Assembly (NCBI RefSeq): GCF_003143515.1
Contig: NZ_CP029343.1
Location: 1,178,001-1,242,000, forward strand
Direction of reading: 5' to 3'
From: Massilia oculi
GTDB taxonomy: Bacteria > Pseudomonadota > Gammaproteobacteria > Burkholderiales > Burkholderiaceae_D
Length of the DNA stretch: 64,000 nt
Every line of letters starts with the position of its first letter. Within the stretch, counting starts at the first letter, position 1. Of the stretch, positions 12,103 to 21,140 are shown in pieces. The notes beneath the pieces were generated by a model that was given only the letters and a program-made list of their open reading frames with translations, was not told the origin of the DNA and did not search any database. The position numbers and the translations under genes were made by a program.

Positions 12103-12369
12103 TTAAGCCGACAGTGCTTTCAGGGCTGCAGCCAGGCGGCTCTTGTGACGCGCTGCCTTGTTCTTGTGGATGATCTTCTTGTCAGCGATGCTGTCGATCT
12201 TCGACACGGATTGCTGGAAGATGGTGGTCGCGGCAGCCTTGTCGCCAGCCTGGATGGCTTTGCGGACGGCCTTGATTGCGGTGCGCAGGGTCGAACGCTG
12301 CGACGAGTTGTGTGCGTTTTGCTTAACTGCTTGACGAGCGCGTTTGCGCGCTTGTGCGGTATTTGCCAT
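12103..12369 (-). CDS. rpsT: 30S ribosomal protein S20
   Basis: Small basic ribosomal protein of 88 residues that binds 16S rRNA early in 30S assembly. Family features are the start [18 protein letters not shown], the helical middle [12 protein letters not shown] and the basic [14 protein letters not shown] segment. The start at 12369 is preceded by AGGAAA. An in-frame ATG 12 codons upstream has no support. It is divergent from murJ across about 260 bases that hold no other gene, and carries its own terminator. Confidence 0.97.
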   Translation of the reverse strand: MANTAQARKRARQAVKQNAHNSSQRSTLRTAIKAVRKAIQAGDKAAATTIFQQSVSKIDSIADKKIIHKNKAARHKSRLAAALKALSA

Positions 12370-12615
12370 GGAATTTCCTAAATCGGGGTCAAGTTGCGTT
12401 TGCAAACATTAGCGACTGTCAAACTGGCGCCGGGGTTGGCTATGCGGTGCCTGCCCAACGATTAGTGTCTGCTAACAGAATTCAGTACAGCCCACGATTA
12501 TAGCGAAGGTTTCAATTCGGAGCAATTCAAAATTCAAAGACTGTCGGTTTACTGTTCTTCCGGGAGCCTCGCGCGGTTCATCGAAACGTACCGGATTCCG
12601 ACGAGTTGCCCAAGT

Positions 12616-12621
12616 ATAATC
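12616..12621 (+). promoter_or_regulatory. Consensus -10 box immediately upstream of murJ
   Basis: A perfect TATAAT lies seven bases before the murJ ATG, so transcription would begin at or within the start codon. No good -35 element sits at the usual distance, so this is only a weak promoter candidate. Confidence 0.25.
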
Positions 12622-12628
12622 TTGCGCC

Positions 12629-14185
12629 ATGAACCTGCTCAGAACCCTCGCCGCCATCTCCAGCATGACCATGCTGTCGCGCGTCACCGGCCTGCTGCGC
12701 GAAAGCCTGTTCGCGCGCGCCTTCGGCGCCTCGGCCTATACCGACGCCTTCATCATCGCCTTCCGCCTGCCGAACCTGCTGCGCCGCCTGTTCGCGGAAG
12801 GCGCGTTCTCGCAAGCCTTCGTGCCGATCTTGTCGGAATATAAAACCCAGCACGGCGAGGGGGCCACCAAGACCCTCGTCGACCACGTCGCCACCGCCCT
12901 GATCTGGGCCACGGTGCTGACCAGCATCGTCGGCATCGTCGGCGCCCCGCTGCTGATCACGCTGCTCGCCGGCGACCTGCGCGACACACCCGGCGCCTAC
13001 GACGCCTCGGTGATCATGACGCAGATGATGTTCCCGTATATCGCCTGCATGTCCTTCGTGGCCCTGGCCGGCGGCATCCTGAATACCTGGCGCCAGTTCA
13101 AGATTCCCGCTTTTACCCCGGTCTTGCTGAACCTGTCCTTCATCTTCGCCTCGCTGGTGCTGGTCAACTACCTGGAGCAGCCGATCTATGCGATGGCGAT
13201 CGCGGTCTGCGTCGGCGGCCTGCTGCAGGTGGCGATCCAGATCCCCTCCCTGGTCAGGATCGGCATGCTGCCGCGCATTTCGCTCAATCCGATGCACGGC
13301 CTGCGCGACGCCGGCGTGCGGCGCATGCTGAGAAAAATGGGGCCGGCCGTGTTCGCGGTGTCGGCGGCCCAGATCAGCCTGTTGATCAATACCGGCATCG
13401 CCGCCAGCCTGGCGGCCGGCGCCGTCTCGGCCCTGCAGTATGCCGACCGCCTGATGGAATTCCCGACCGCGATGCTGGGTGTGGCCCTGGGCACCATCCT
13501 GCTGCCGTCGCTGTCGAAAGCCAATAGCGAAGGCAATGCCGAAGAGTATGCGGCCCTGCTCAACTGGGGCCTGCGCCTGACCTTCCTGCTGGCGCTGCCG
13601 GCGGCGGTGGGCCTGGCGACGCTGGCCGAGCCGATGATCGCCACCCTCTTCCACTACGGCAAATTCGACGACGCGGCGCTGGCCAACTCGGCCATGCCCC
13701 TGATGGCCTACAGCGCCGGCCTGCTCGGCATCATCCTCGTGAAAATCCTGGCGCCCGCCTTCTATGCACGCCAGGACGTCAAGACGCCGGTGCGCATCGC
13801 GATCATGGTGCTGTTCGCCACGCAGCTGATGAATGTGCTGTTCGTGTACTGGCTCGACCTGGGCGTGGCGGGCCTGGCCCTGTCGATCGGCCTGGGCGCC
13901 TGCATCAACGCCACCTGCCTGTACCTGGGCCTGCGCCGGCGCGGCATCTACACGCCGCAGCCGGGCTGGCTGGCATTCTTCATCAAGCTGGCCGTCGCGG
14001 TCGGCGTGATGGGGCTTCTCGCCTGGTTCGGCCAGGCGCAGTTCGACTGGGCGGCGATGAAGGCGACGCCCGGCTTGCGCATCGGCGCCCTGCTCGGCAT
14101 CATCGCCGCCTGCGCCTTGGCCTACTTCGCCGTGCTGGCAGTGCTGGGCTTCAGGCCGCGCGACTTCCGGCGCCGCGCGAATTGA
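12629..14185 (+). CDS. murJ: Lipid II flippase MurJ (MviN)
   Basis: A 518-residue polytopic inner-membrane protein of the MOP superfamily that moves lipid II across the membrane for peptidoglycan synthesis. The N-terminal signature is clear (TMLSRVTGLLRESLFARAFG, then RLPNLLRRLFAEGAFSQAFV), and about 14 hydrophobic segments follow, as in E. coli MurJ. The gene lies divergent to rpsT, a common neighbour of murJ in betaproteobacteria. No Shine-Dalgarno sequence is evident. Confidence 0.95.
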   Translation: MNLLRTLAAISSMTMLSRVTGLLRESLFARAFGASAYTDAFIIAFRLPNLLRRLFAEGAFSQAFVPILSEYKTQHGEGATKTLVDHVATALIWATVLTSIVGIVGAPLLITLLAGDLRDTPGAYDASVIMTQMMFPYIACMSFVALAGGILNTWRQFKIPAFTPVLLNLSFIFASLVLVNYLEQPIYAMAIAVCVGGLLQVAIQIPSLVRIGMLPRISLNPMHGLRDAGVRRMLRKMGPAVFAVSAAQISLLINTGIAASLAAGAVSALQYADRLMEFPTAMLGVALGTILLPSLSKANSEGNAEEYAALLNWGLRLTFLLALPAAVGLATLAEPMIATLFHYGKFDDAALANSAMPLMAYSAGLLGIILVKILAPAFYARQDVKTPVRIAIMVLFATQLMNVLFVYWLDLGVAGLALSIGLGACINATCLYLGLRRRGIYTPQPGWLAFFIKLAVAVGVMGLLAWFGQAQFDWAAMKATPGLRIGALLGIIAACALAYFAVLAVLGFRPRDFRRRAN

Positions 14186-14197
14186 GCTGCACCGCGA

Positions 14198-14830
14198 TCA
14201 AGACTTGTACTTGACGTTGCAGCCGTAAGGACGGGTCGTGGCCTGGGCCACGTTCTGGCCCTTCACGACCGCTTCCATCGCGGTCTTGAACAGCGGGCTG
14301 GCCTTCTCGATGTCTTCCAGACTGGCCGAGGCGATGCTGTCGATGCCGCCCGCGTAGCGCAGCACGCCCTTGGCATCGATCACGTACATATGCGGCGTGG
14401 TGCGCGCGTCATAGGCCTTGCCGACCGTGCCTTGCGGGTCGAGCAGCACCGCGCTTGGCGCCGCGTTGCGGCTGGCCGTCAGCTCGTCGGCCTTCTTGCC
14501 ATCCACGAAGCCCTGTTCGCCCGGCGCCGACGAGATCACGCTCAGCCAGACCACGCCCGCATCCTGCGCCTGTTTCTGCAGGTTCGGCATATTCGCCTGG
14601 TAGTGCTTCTTCACGTAAGGGCAATCGTGGTTGGTCCATTCCAGCACCACGACCTTGCCCTTGTAGTCTGCCAGGCTGTGCTGCTTACCCTTGCTGTCGG
14701 CCGCCGTGAAGGCGGGCGCCGGCTGGCCGACGACTGGCGCGGCAAAGGCCGGCGCCGCAGTCGCGCCCAACAGCAGGGCCGCCATCGATACCGTAGTGCG
14801 CAAGATTGTGCGACGAGAGGAAGCTTGCAT
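14198..14830 (-). CDS. Periplasmic thioredoxin-fold (redoxin) protein
   Basis: A 210-residue protein with a twin-arginine-like or Sec signal (SRRTILRTTVSMAALLLGA, cleaved near AFA-AP) and an AhpC/TSA-type redoxin domain: GQPAPAFTAADSKGK, VVVLEWTNHDCPYVKKHY, TTPHMYVIDAKGVLRYAGGID. The active-site region has a single cysteine (CPYV), so it is not a CxxC thioredoxin. A second cysteine is near the C-terminus (YGCNVKY). It follows the DsbD-like gene by 24 bases on the same strand, so it may receive electrons from it. Substrate unknown. Confidence 0.85.
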   Translation of the reverse strand: MQASSRRTILRTTVSMAALLLGATAAPAFAAPVVGQPAPAFTAADSKGKQHSLADYKGKVVVLEWTNHDCPYVKKHYQANMPNLQKQAQDAGVVWLSVISSAPGEQGFVDGKKADELTASRNAAPSAVLLDPQGTVGKAYDARTTPHMYVIDAKGVLRYAGGIDSIASASLEDIEKASPLFKTAMEAVVKGQNVAQATTRPYGCNVKYKS

Positions 14831-14854
14831 GACATCTCCTTTGTGAATGAATGA

Positions 14855-16987
14855 TTACTGCCCGAACGACTCGGTGACGATGGCCTGGGTCAGCACCGGC
14901 GGCAGGACCACCGGCGCCGATCCGGCCGGATAGAAGACATAAAACGGAAGGCCGTCGCGCTGGAACGACTGCAGAAATGCCGTGATGGCGGGATCGCGGT
15001 TGGTCCAGTCGCCCTTCATGTAGACCACGCCCCGCTCCTGCATGGCCTGCTGGACGGCGGCCGTCGACAAGGTCGTGCGCTCGTTGACCAGGCAGGTGAT
15101 GCACCAGGCGGCCGTCATGTTGACGAACACCGGCTTGCCTTCGGCGCGCAGAAAGGCCAGGCGCTCGGCGCTGTAGGGTTCGGCCTGCGTGGATTGCGCA
15201 GGGGCTGCGGCGGCCTGCGGCTCGGCGCCATGCAGCATGCCCATCAAGCCGGCAATCCCGGCCACGCAGGCCACTGCCGCGCCGCGCGGCCACCAGCGCT
15301 TCCTGGTCCCATGCTGGCCCAGGCCGACCAGCCAGGCCACCAGGCCCACCAGCACCAGCCCGGCAAGCGCCATCCGCAAGCCGGCCTCGCCCGCCTGCTG
15401 GGCCAGCACCCACAGCAGCCAGGCGGCCGTCGCATACATCGGGAAGGCCATCGCCTGGCGCAGGGTCACCATCCACGCGCCGGGCCGCGGCAGTTTTCGG
15501 GCGACCGCCGGGAACATGCCAAGTAGCAGGAATGGCAGGGCCAGGCCGAGGCCCATCATCGCGAACACCGCCAGGCTGACGTGAGCCGGCGCCGCCAGCG
15601 CCGAGCCGACCGCCGCGCCCATGAACGGCGCGGTGCAGGGCGTGGCCACCACCACCGCCAGCAGGCCGGTGAAGAAGCTCCCCGCGTGGCCCTTGCGCTC
15701 GGTGAGGCCCTGGCCGGTCCCAGCCAAATTCGCGGCGAGCGCGCCGCCGATCTCGTACACGCCGGACAGGTTCAGGCCGATCGCCAGCATCAGCCAGGAC
15801 ATCGCCGCCACGAACAGCGGCGACTGGAACTGGAAGCCCCAGCCGACCGCGCTGCCCCCCAGGCGCACGGCCAGCAGGGCCAGGGCCAGCGCCATGAAGG
15901 CGGCCAGCACGCCGAGGGTGTAGAACAGGCCGGACAGGCGGACCTCGCGCCGGTCGCCGCCCGACATCCCGGCCACCGCCGTGGCCTTGATCGCCAGCAC
16001 CGGGAATACGCAGGGCATCAGGTTCAGGATCAGGCCACCCAGGAAGGCGAACAAGGCCATCTGCCACAAGGGCAGCGTGGCCGGCGCATCAGCGGCGGCG
16101 GTGGCGGTGGTGGCGGTGGCGACGGCAGCGGGGGTGAGTTCGAGCGCGAACCAGCGTTTCTGTCCGCCGCCGTCCGTGATCGCCAGCAGGCCGGCGGACG
16201 GCCCGGGCGCGTAGCCCTGGCCCTTGGTCGTCGCCAGGGTGAGCCTGCCCTCTTCCACTGTCAGGGCCTGGTCGGCCACGTGGTCGACGACGCCCCAGCT
16301 GTCGGGGAAATACAAGGCCGACTGCACCGAGGACGGCGCGATGCCTTCGCCTTCGACCGCCAGTTGCACGGTCGATTCGCTCGCGCTCACCGAGGCGCGC
16401 CAGGGAGATGGCTGCGGCTGGCGCGCGTCGGCGATCTTGAAGGCGGCCAGGATCTTGGCGTCGGCCGGCCGCGCATCCGCCTCGACCGGCAAGGCCAGGC
16501 GGAACTTGCCCTCCTCGGGAATGCACTCCTTTTCGCACACGACCCAGTCGGCATCAGCCTCCAGCACGAGGTGCGAGCCGGGCCGCGCATCCTGCGGCAC
16601 CGTCAGGGCCATCGGGAACACGATCTCGTTCTCGTAGCCATAGCTGGCGACCGGGCCGACGATGAAGCGGTCCGGCCCCGGCCAGGCGATTTCGCCGACC
16701 GTGGCTGCGCCCTGCGCCTTGAAGGCGATGCTGGGCGGCGAACCGGCGTCGCCGGGATTCTTCCAGTAAGTATGCCAGTGCGGCGCCAGGCGCTGGCGCA
16801 GGCCGATGCGCAATTGCTGCCCCGGACTCACGGCGGCGTATTCGCTTACCAGCGACACCGTGGCGCGCGGGCTTTGCTGCACATTGCTCTCGGCCGCCAT
16901 GGCGAGCATCGGCGTCAACACGACGAGCAGCAGCGCGACGGTCAAGCCGCGCCAGGACGTTCCGGCAGTGTGTAAATACGGAGGCAT
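14855..16987 (-). CDS. dsbD: Thiol:disulfide interchange protein, DsbD family
   Basis: A 710-residue inner-membrane protein that carries electrons from cytoplasmic thioredoxin to periplasmic thiols. Order: signal peptide, a periplasmic domain of the DsbC/DsbD-N type with a lone CEKEC, eight or so membrane helices with the paired cysteines of the DsbD core (LILNLMPCVFPVLAIKA and ATPCTAPFMGAA), then a thioredoxin-like domain with AAWCITC. ATG 16987 gives a good signal peptide. A GTG at 17038 overlaps the stop of the upstream pseudopilin gene and could add 17 residues. It lies at the downstream end of the secretion operon, with the redoxin gene after it. Confidence 0.85.
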   Translation of the reverse strand: MPPYLHTAGTSWRGLTVALLLVVLTPMLAMAAESNVQQSPRATVSLVSEYAAVSPGQQLRIGLRQRLAPHWHTYWKNPGDAGSPPSIAFKAQGAATVGEIAWPGPDRFIVGPVASYGYENEIVFPMALTVPQDARPGSHLVLEADADWVVCEKECIPEEGKFRLALPVEADARPADAKILAAFKIADARQPQPSPWRASVSASESTVQLAVEGEGIAPSSVQSALYFPDSWGVVDHVADQALTVEEGRLTLATTKGQGYAPGPSAGLLAITDGGGQKRWFALELTPAAVATATTATAAADAPATLPLWQMALFAFLGGLILNLMPCVFPVLAIKATAVAGMSGGDRREVRLSGLFYTLGVLAAFMALALALLAVRLGGSAVGWGFQFQSPLFVAAMSWLMLAIGLNLSGVYEIGGALAANLAGTGQGLTERKGHAGSFFTGLLAVVVATPCTAPFMGAAVGSALAAPAHVSLAVFAMMGLGLALPFLLLGMFPAVARKLPRPGAWMVTLRQAMAFPMYATAAWLLWVLAQQAGEAGLRMALAGLVLVGLVAWLVGLGQHGTRKRWWPRGAAVACVAGIAGLMGMLHGAEPQAAAAPAQSTQAEPYSAERLAFLRAEGKPVFVNMTAAWCITCLVNERTTLSTAAVQQAMQERGVVYMKGDWTNRDPAITAFLQSFQRDGLPFYVFYPAGSAPVVLPPVLTQAIVTESFGQ

Positions 16988-17034
16988 GCGATTGTCGGTC
17001 GTGTCGGGCAGTCGTGCAAAAGTATCACGTCGCC

Positions 17035-17700
17035 TCACTCCCGATCAACCGCTTCGCTTTCCTCCCCGGCCGGCTCCGGCGGCGCGGGCTCCTCCACGGC
17101 CGGAGCGGAAGGCGGAGCCGGCTGTTCGACGGGCGGAGCCGGCTGTTCGACGGGCGGCGCCGGCTGTTCGACGGGCGGCGCCGGCTGCGCACCCGGACCG
17201 CCCGACTGCGTGCTCGTGACGGCAGGCGCCAGGCTGCGTTCGCCCGCGCTGAAGCGCCACTCCGAGATCGTCGCCTTGTTGTCCAGTCCCTTGAAGCGGC
17301 TGTCGAAGTTCGCGACCTTCAGCGGCCTGGCGGTCGACAGGCTGTGGATGGCGACCACGCCGGTCTCGCCGCCGCCCAGGTAGACGATGCCCCACTCGGC
17401 CTTGCCGGTCAGCGGATCGACGTAGACCTTGCGCAGGTGGCGCCGCACGGCGGGCGAGCGCGGGTCCTTCAGCAGCTCCGCCAGCGACGGTGGATAGGGC
17501 GAGGCGCCGCGCGGCGTGGCGGCGGCATAGCTGTCCAGCGCTGCGCTGAAGGCGGCGCCGATGTCCAGCAGCTCTTCCTCGGCCGCGGCGCGCTGCAGGA
17601 GCGAGCCGATCTTGAGCGTGGCCGCCCCCACCAGGCCGATGATGGCCACAAAAATGATCAGGCCGAAATAGGTGAAGCCGGCCTGGCCGCGCGCTTTCAC
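17035..17700 (-). CDS. Pseudopilin-like protein with proline-rich C-terminal repeats
   Basis: A 221-residue protein with a type IV pilin-like N-terminus (RGQAGFTYFGLIIFVAIIGL, lacking the usual Glu at mature position 5). The middle domain contains a Tyr/Pro-rich segment and DPLTGKAEWGIVYLG. The C-terminus is low complexity, with three exact copies of PAPPVEQ and further Pro/Glu-rich sequence. The start is GTG at 17700, which overlaps the upstream stop as TAGTG and has GGAG five bases before it. A GTG two codons earlier is the alternative. It is the last pseudopilin of the hybrid secretion cluster, possibly a minor or tip component. Confidence 0.75.
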   Translation of the reverse strand: MKARGQAGFTYFGLIIFVAIIGLVGAATLKIGSLLQRAAAEEELLDIGAAFSAALDSYAAATPRGASPYPPSLAELLKDPRSPAVRRHLRKVYVDPLTGKAEWGIVYLGGGETGVVAIHSLSTARPLKVANFDSRFKGLDNKATISEWRFSAGERSLAPAVTSTQSGGPGAQPAPPVEQPAPPVEQPAPPVEQPAPPSAPAVEEPAPPEPAGEESEAVDRE

Positions 17701-18086
17701 TACCACTCCAGGTAGGGACGCCCGCGCCGGTCGTTGCCGGGCGCGCCGCTGCGCAGGTTGGAAAAGCCCCCCTGCTCGCCTTCCCGCGGCGCCTCCAGCA
17801 CCCAGGTCTCGCGGCTTTCGGTGACCGGGTCGAGCGGGATCTCGCGCAGGTATTTTTCTTCCACCAGCTGTTCGAGCGACTCCGGATAGCGCCCGGTGTC
17901 GGAGCGGTACTGGTCGACCACGGCGCGCGTGTTGCGCAGGTTGTCGGCCAGGATGGTCTCTTTCGCGCCGTCGATGCTGGGGAAGAAGCGCGGCACGGCC
18001 AGCGTCAGCAGCAGGGCCACGATGCCCAGCACCACCAGCAGTTCGATCAGCGTGAAGCCGCGCGCGGTTTTCATCGGGTTCACCAT
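17700..18086 (-). CDS. Type II secretion pseudopilin (GspG-like)
   Basis: A 128-residue prepilin-like protein: short basic leader, cleavage/methylation motif RGFTLIELLVVLGIVALLLT, then a compact domain with YRSDTGRYPESLEQLV and IPLDPVTESRETWVLE, which is the GspG-type arrangement. It overlaps the preceding pseudopilin gene by seven bases. The start could be ATG 18086 or ATG 18074 (MKTARGF, a more typical short leader). Neither has a strong ribosome-binding site, consistent with translational coupling. Confidence 0.8.
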   Translation of the reverse strand: MVNPMKTARGFTLIELLVVLGIVALLLTLAVPRFFPSIDGAKETILADNLRNTRAVVDQYRSDTGRYPESLEQLVEEKYLREIPLDPVTESRETWVLEAPREGEQGGFSNLRSGAPGNDRRGRPYLEW

Positions 18087-18559
18087 TTGTTGTAGGGGAT
18101 GCCGTTCAGGCCAGTCCGTGGCGACAGCGAATAGACGTCGTACACGTCGTCGCCCTCCTTCGGCTCGTCGGCCTCGCTGGCGTAGCTGCGCTTGCCCCAG
18201 GTGGCGGCGTCCGACAGTTCGGGATCGGGATTGAAGGGGTCGCGCGGCAGGCGCCGCAAGAAGTAGATCTTGGCCTGCTTCGGGCTGCGCAGGTCGGGCA
18301 CGCCTTCTACCAGTAGTTCCAGGCGTTCCGGGTAGCCGTTGGCGTCCGCTGCTTTACTGATGCGGCCTTCGTCGCCCGCCTTCTTGAAAGCGTCCAGGCC
18401 GGCGCGGATCTCGCGCAGTGCGCGCCGCAGCTCCTGCTCGTCGCGGCGCTGCACCGTGACCTCGGCTACCGGCAACACCAGGGTCCCCAGCAGCGCGAGG
18501 ATGGCCAGCGTGACCAGCAGCTCGATCAGCGTAAAGCCGCGCCGCGCCAGGATGTTCAT
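18080..18559 (-). CDS. Type II secretion pseudopilin (GspG/GspH-like)
   Basis: A 159-residue prepilin-like protein. The leader MNILARRG is followed by FTLIELLVTLAILALLGT with Glu at position 5. The globular part has RREL-type basic helix residues, ANGYPERLELLVEG, and LPRDPFNPD. Its ATG overlaps the secretin stop as ATGA. It is one of three consecutive pseudopilin genes in this cluster. Confidence 0.8.
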   Translation of the reverse strand: MNILARRGFTLIELLVTLAILALLGTLVLPVAEVTVQRRDEQELRRALREIRAGLDAFKKAGDEGRISKAADANGYPERLELLVEGVPDLRSPKQAKIYFLRRLPRDPFNPDPELSDAATWGKRSYASEADEPKEGDDVYDVYSLSPRTGLNGIPYNKW

Positions 18560-20586
18560 CGCTGCGGGATCGGCGGGTTGACGCCCGGCGGATAGGCGGC
18601 CGGGACGACTTCGGGTTCAGGCGCCGGCGCCGGTTCCGGCTGCGGCACGGGAGCGCCGGGCGGCGCCGATGGCGGCGAGCCCAGTTGCGGCGTGGCCGGC
18701 AGCGCCGACGGCGGCACCGAGAAGCTCGGCGTCGCATCCGGCGGTGGCGCGACCGGGGTCGTCTCGACCGGCGCCGCCGCGGTTGGCGTGGGCAGCGCGC
18801 GCGCCGTCCCGACCTGCACCCGCACCACATTGTCCGGACGGCGGCGGAAGCTGGCCTCGGTGCCGGCGCCGAATTCCGACGCCGACGCCGGCGGGCGCTG
18901 GATGGCGCGCACGATGCGCGGCGTGATCGACAGCACGATCTCGGTGCGATCGCGCTGGTCGCGCTGGCTGCCGAACAGGCGGCCGACGACCGGCAGGTCG
19001 CCGATGCCCGGCACCTTGCTGCCGCTGCTGCGGTCCTCGTTGCTGATCAGGCCCGCCAGCACCTGGTTCTCGCCATCCTTCAGTTGCAGCAGGGTGTTGG
19101 CCGAACGGGTGCCGATGCGGTAGGCCACGGTGCCGTTGCTGGTGCGTACCGACTCGCCCAGGGTGCTGACCTCGAGCCCGATCTTGATCGCCACCTCGTT
19201 GTTCAGGTAGATGGTCGGCTCCACGTTCAGGGTCAGGCCGACGTCGATGTAGTTGATGTTCTCGGAGGCGAAGCCGCCGATGCCCGACGACACCGTGGCC
19301 GAGATGTTCGGGATCTTGTCGCCGATGACGACTTTGGCCTTCTCCTTGTTGCGCACGCGAATGCGCGGATTGGCCAGGGTGTTGGTGTCGCCATCGGTCT
19401 TGTTGGCGTTGACCGTGGCGCTGATGTCGCTGACCGCGATATTGCTGCTGTTGAAGGTGCGCAGGCTGTCGATCGTCAGCGGGATGCCGTCCAGCGTCTG
19501 CAGCGGCGTGAACGAAAGCCCGGCCGGCCAGGCGATGCCGAGGTCCATCACGCTGCTGCGCCGGATCTCGAGCACCTCGACGTCGAGCATGACCTCGGGC
19601 TCGGGCACGTCCTGCAGGGCCACCAGCTGGGTCGCGATGCGGATCGCTTCCGGATTGTCGCGCAGGATCACCAGGTTCAGCTTCTCGTCCACCACCACGT
19701 CGCGCGCCTTGAGGATGGTCTTGAACGTGTTGGCGATGCTCTTGGCTTCGGCGTTGGACAGGAAGAAGGTCTTGACCGTCATCTCCTGGTATTCGCGCAA
19801 CTTGGCCGCCACGTTCGGGTAGATCAGGACCGTGTTGCCGTCCATGACCTGGCGCTCGAGCTGGTTGGTCATCAACAGGTAGTACACCGCCGCCTCGACC
19901 GTGCTGTTCTTGAGGAAGATCGAGGTGCGGGTGTCGGCCTTGACGTCCTTGTCGAAGATGAAGTTCAGGCCCGAATGGCGCGCGATCACCTCGAACACCT
20001 GCTTGAGCGGCGCGTCGCGGAATTCCAGGCTGATCGGTTTGCGGTAGCTGGCCGCCAGCGCCGCCTGCCCTTTCGGCGCGGCCGCCGCCTTCTCGTCGAC
20101 TTCCTGCATCAGCTGGCGCGCCGCCTCGTGCGTGGGGCGCTCGGTGAGGACCGCCGCCAGTAGTTGCCGCGCGGTGTCCGGCTCGTCCTTGTCGAGGGCG
20201 GCGCGCGCCTCGCCGATGGCGGTCGCGTGGCGGCGCTCGGCCTCGACCTGGCGCAGGCCGGCGCGGGCGCGGTCGTTGGCGGGATCGATTGCCAGCACGC
20301 GGCGGAAGTCCTGGGTCGCCAGGTCAGCATGGCCGGAGGCCAGCGCGCGCTCGGCCTGGTCCACCAGGCGCGCGGTGGCGTTGTCGCGCGCGCGCAGGAA
20401 GGCCGCCCGGTAAACCGGATTGTCCGGCTCGGACGCCAGCGCTTCCTGGTACTTGGCCAGGCCGGCGCCCACCTGGTCCCGGGCCACCAGCGCATTGCCT
20501 TCCTGGTAGGCGCGCTGGGCCGCGCACCCTGCCAGCAGCAGTGGAAGCAGCAGCATGGCAAGGCCTTGAATCCGGGTTCGCACCAT
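18556..20586 (-). CDS. gspD: Outer-membrane secretin with N-terminal TPR-like region (GspD family)
   Basis: A 676-residue lipoprotein secretin. It has a lipobox (LLLAGC), then about 170 residues of helical TPR-like repeats (YQEGNALVARDQVGAG, FRRVLAIDPANDRARAG), a secretin N domain (LEFRDAPLKQVFEVIARHSG) and the secretin core ending VPGIGDLPVVGRLFGS, with TEIVLSITPRIVR. A Pro/Ala-rich tail follows. It forms the outer-membrane pore of the system. TPR-type N-termini occur in MshL/tad-like and some type II-like secretins rather than in classical GspD. ATG 20586 overlaps the upstream stop as TGATG. The long upstream open-frame extension is in another gene's frame. Confidence 0.88.
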   Translation of the reverse strand: MVRTRIQGLAMLLLPLLLAGCAAQRAYQEGNALVARDQVGAGLAKYQEALASEPDNPVYRAAFLRARDNATARLVDQAERALASGHADLATQDFRRVLAIDPANDRARAGLRQVEAERRHATAIGEARAALDKDEPDTARQLLAAVLTERPTHEAARQLMQEVDEKAAAAPKGQAALAASYRKPISLEFRDAPLKQVFEVIARHSGLNFIFDKDVKADTRTSIFLKNSTVEAAVYYLLMTNQLERQVMDGNTVLIYPNVAAKLREYQEMTVKTFFLSNAEAKSIANTFKTILKARDVVVDEKLNLVILRDNPEAIRIATQLVALQDVPEPEVMLDVEVLEIRRSSVMDLGIAWPAGLSFTPLQTLDGIPLTIDSLRTFNSSNIAVSDISATVNANKTDGDTNTLANPRIRVRNKEKAKVVIGDKIPNISATVSSGIGGFASENINYIDVGLTLNVEPTIYLNNEVAIKIGLEVSTLGESVRTSNGTVAYRIGTRSANTLLQLKDGENQVLAGLISNEDRSSGSKVPGIGDLPVVGRLFGSQRDQRDRTEIVLSITPRIVRAIQRPPASASEFGAGTEASFRRRPDNVVRVQVGTARALPTPTAAAPVETTPVAPPPDATPSFSVPPSALPATPQLGSPPSAPPGAPVPQPEPAPAPEPEVVPAAYPPGVNPPIPQR

Positions 20587-21140
20587 CAGTCGAATACTCC
20601 AATATTGAGCTGCTGTCGTTGTTCCAGCGGCAGGTAGGTCAGGGTCAGCACCGGTGGGCGGATCGCGTCCACGCGGTAGATGCCGTCGATGGTGTCGCCA
20701 TCGTTCACGAGATAGGTGCGTTCGCCGCGCGCCAGGTAGATCTGCCACACGCCGTCCTGCAGCGACTTGCCGATATAGGTGAACGGCAGCGGCGGCGCGC
20801 TCGGCGGCGGTGGCGGCGGCGGCGGCTCGTTCGATGGCGGCGGCGGCGGCGGCGTCCAGTCATGGCGCGCGAACAGGCTATTTTCTCCTTCCCCGAAACG
20901 GTCGCCGCTGGCGCCGATCAAGGTCTCGCGCGGGATCAGGCGCGCGATGGCGACGTCGTCGCCGGATTTCCTGACGGATGGCGCGACGCTGCGCGCCGGC
21001 TCGGTGGCCGTCGTGGCCGTCGTGGCTGTCGCGCGTTCGACCGGCTCGGCCAGTTCCGTCTCTGGCGCCTTGTCGCCAAAGACGACCAGGCCGGCGGCCA
21101 GCACCAGCGCCACGCCCAGGGCAATGTGGCGCGGCTTCAT
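20586..21140 (-). CDS. GspC/PilP-like inner-membrane linker with polyproline
   Basis: A 184-residue protein with a single N-terminal membrane helix (IALGVALVLAAGLVVFG), a Thr/Ala repeat (ATTATTATE), then two polyproline runs (PPPPPP and PPPPPPPP). A C-terminal domain follows, PLPFTYIGKSLQDGVWQIYL...YLVNDGDTIDGIYRVDAI, that resembles the HR/PilP-type domain linking inner membrane and secretin. Its ATG overlaps the stop of the PilO-like gene by four bases. By position between PilO and the secretin it should be the PilP or GspC counterpart. This is an inference from context and general domain shape. Confidence 0.7.
   Translation of the reverse strand: MKPRHIALGVALVLAAGLVVFGDKAPETELAEPVERATATTATTATEPARSVAPSVRKSGDDVAIARLIPRETLIGASGDRFGEGENSLFARHDWTPPPPPPSNEPPPPPPPPSAPPLPFTYIGKSLQDGVWQIYLARGERTYLVNDGDTIDGIYRVDAIRPPVLTLTYLPLEQRQQLNIGVFD

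Noticed and set aside
17080..17180. Tandem repeats at 17.1 kb considered as a CRISPR-like array
   Set aside because: They are in-frame 21-base units encoding PAPPVEQ with no spacers, hence protein repeats.
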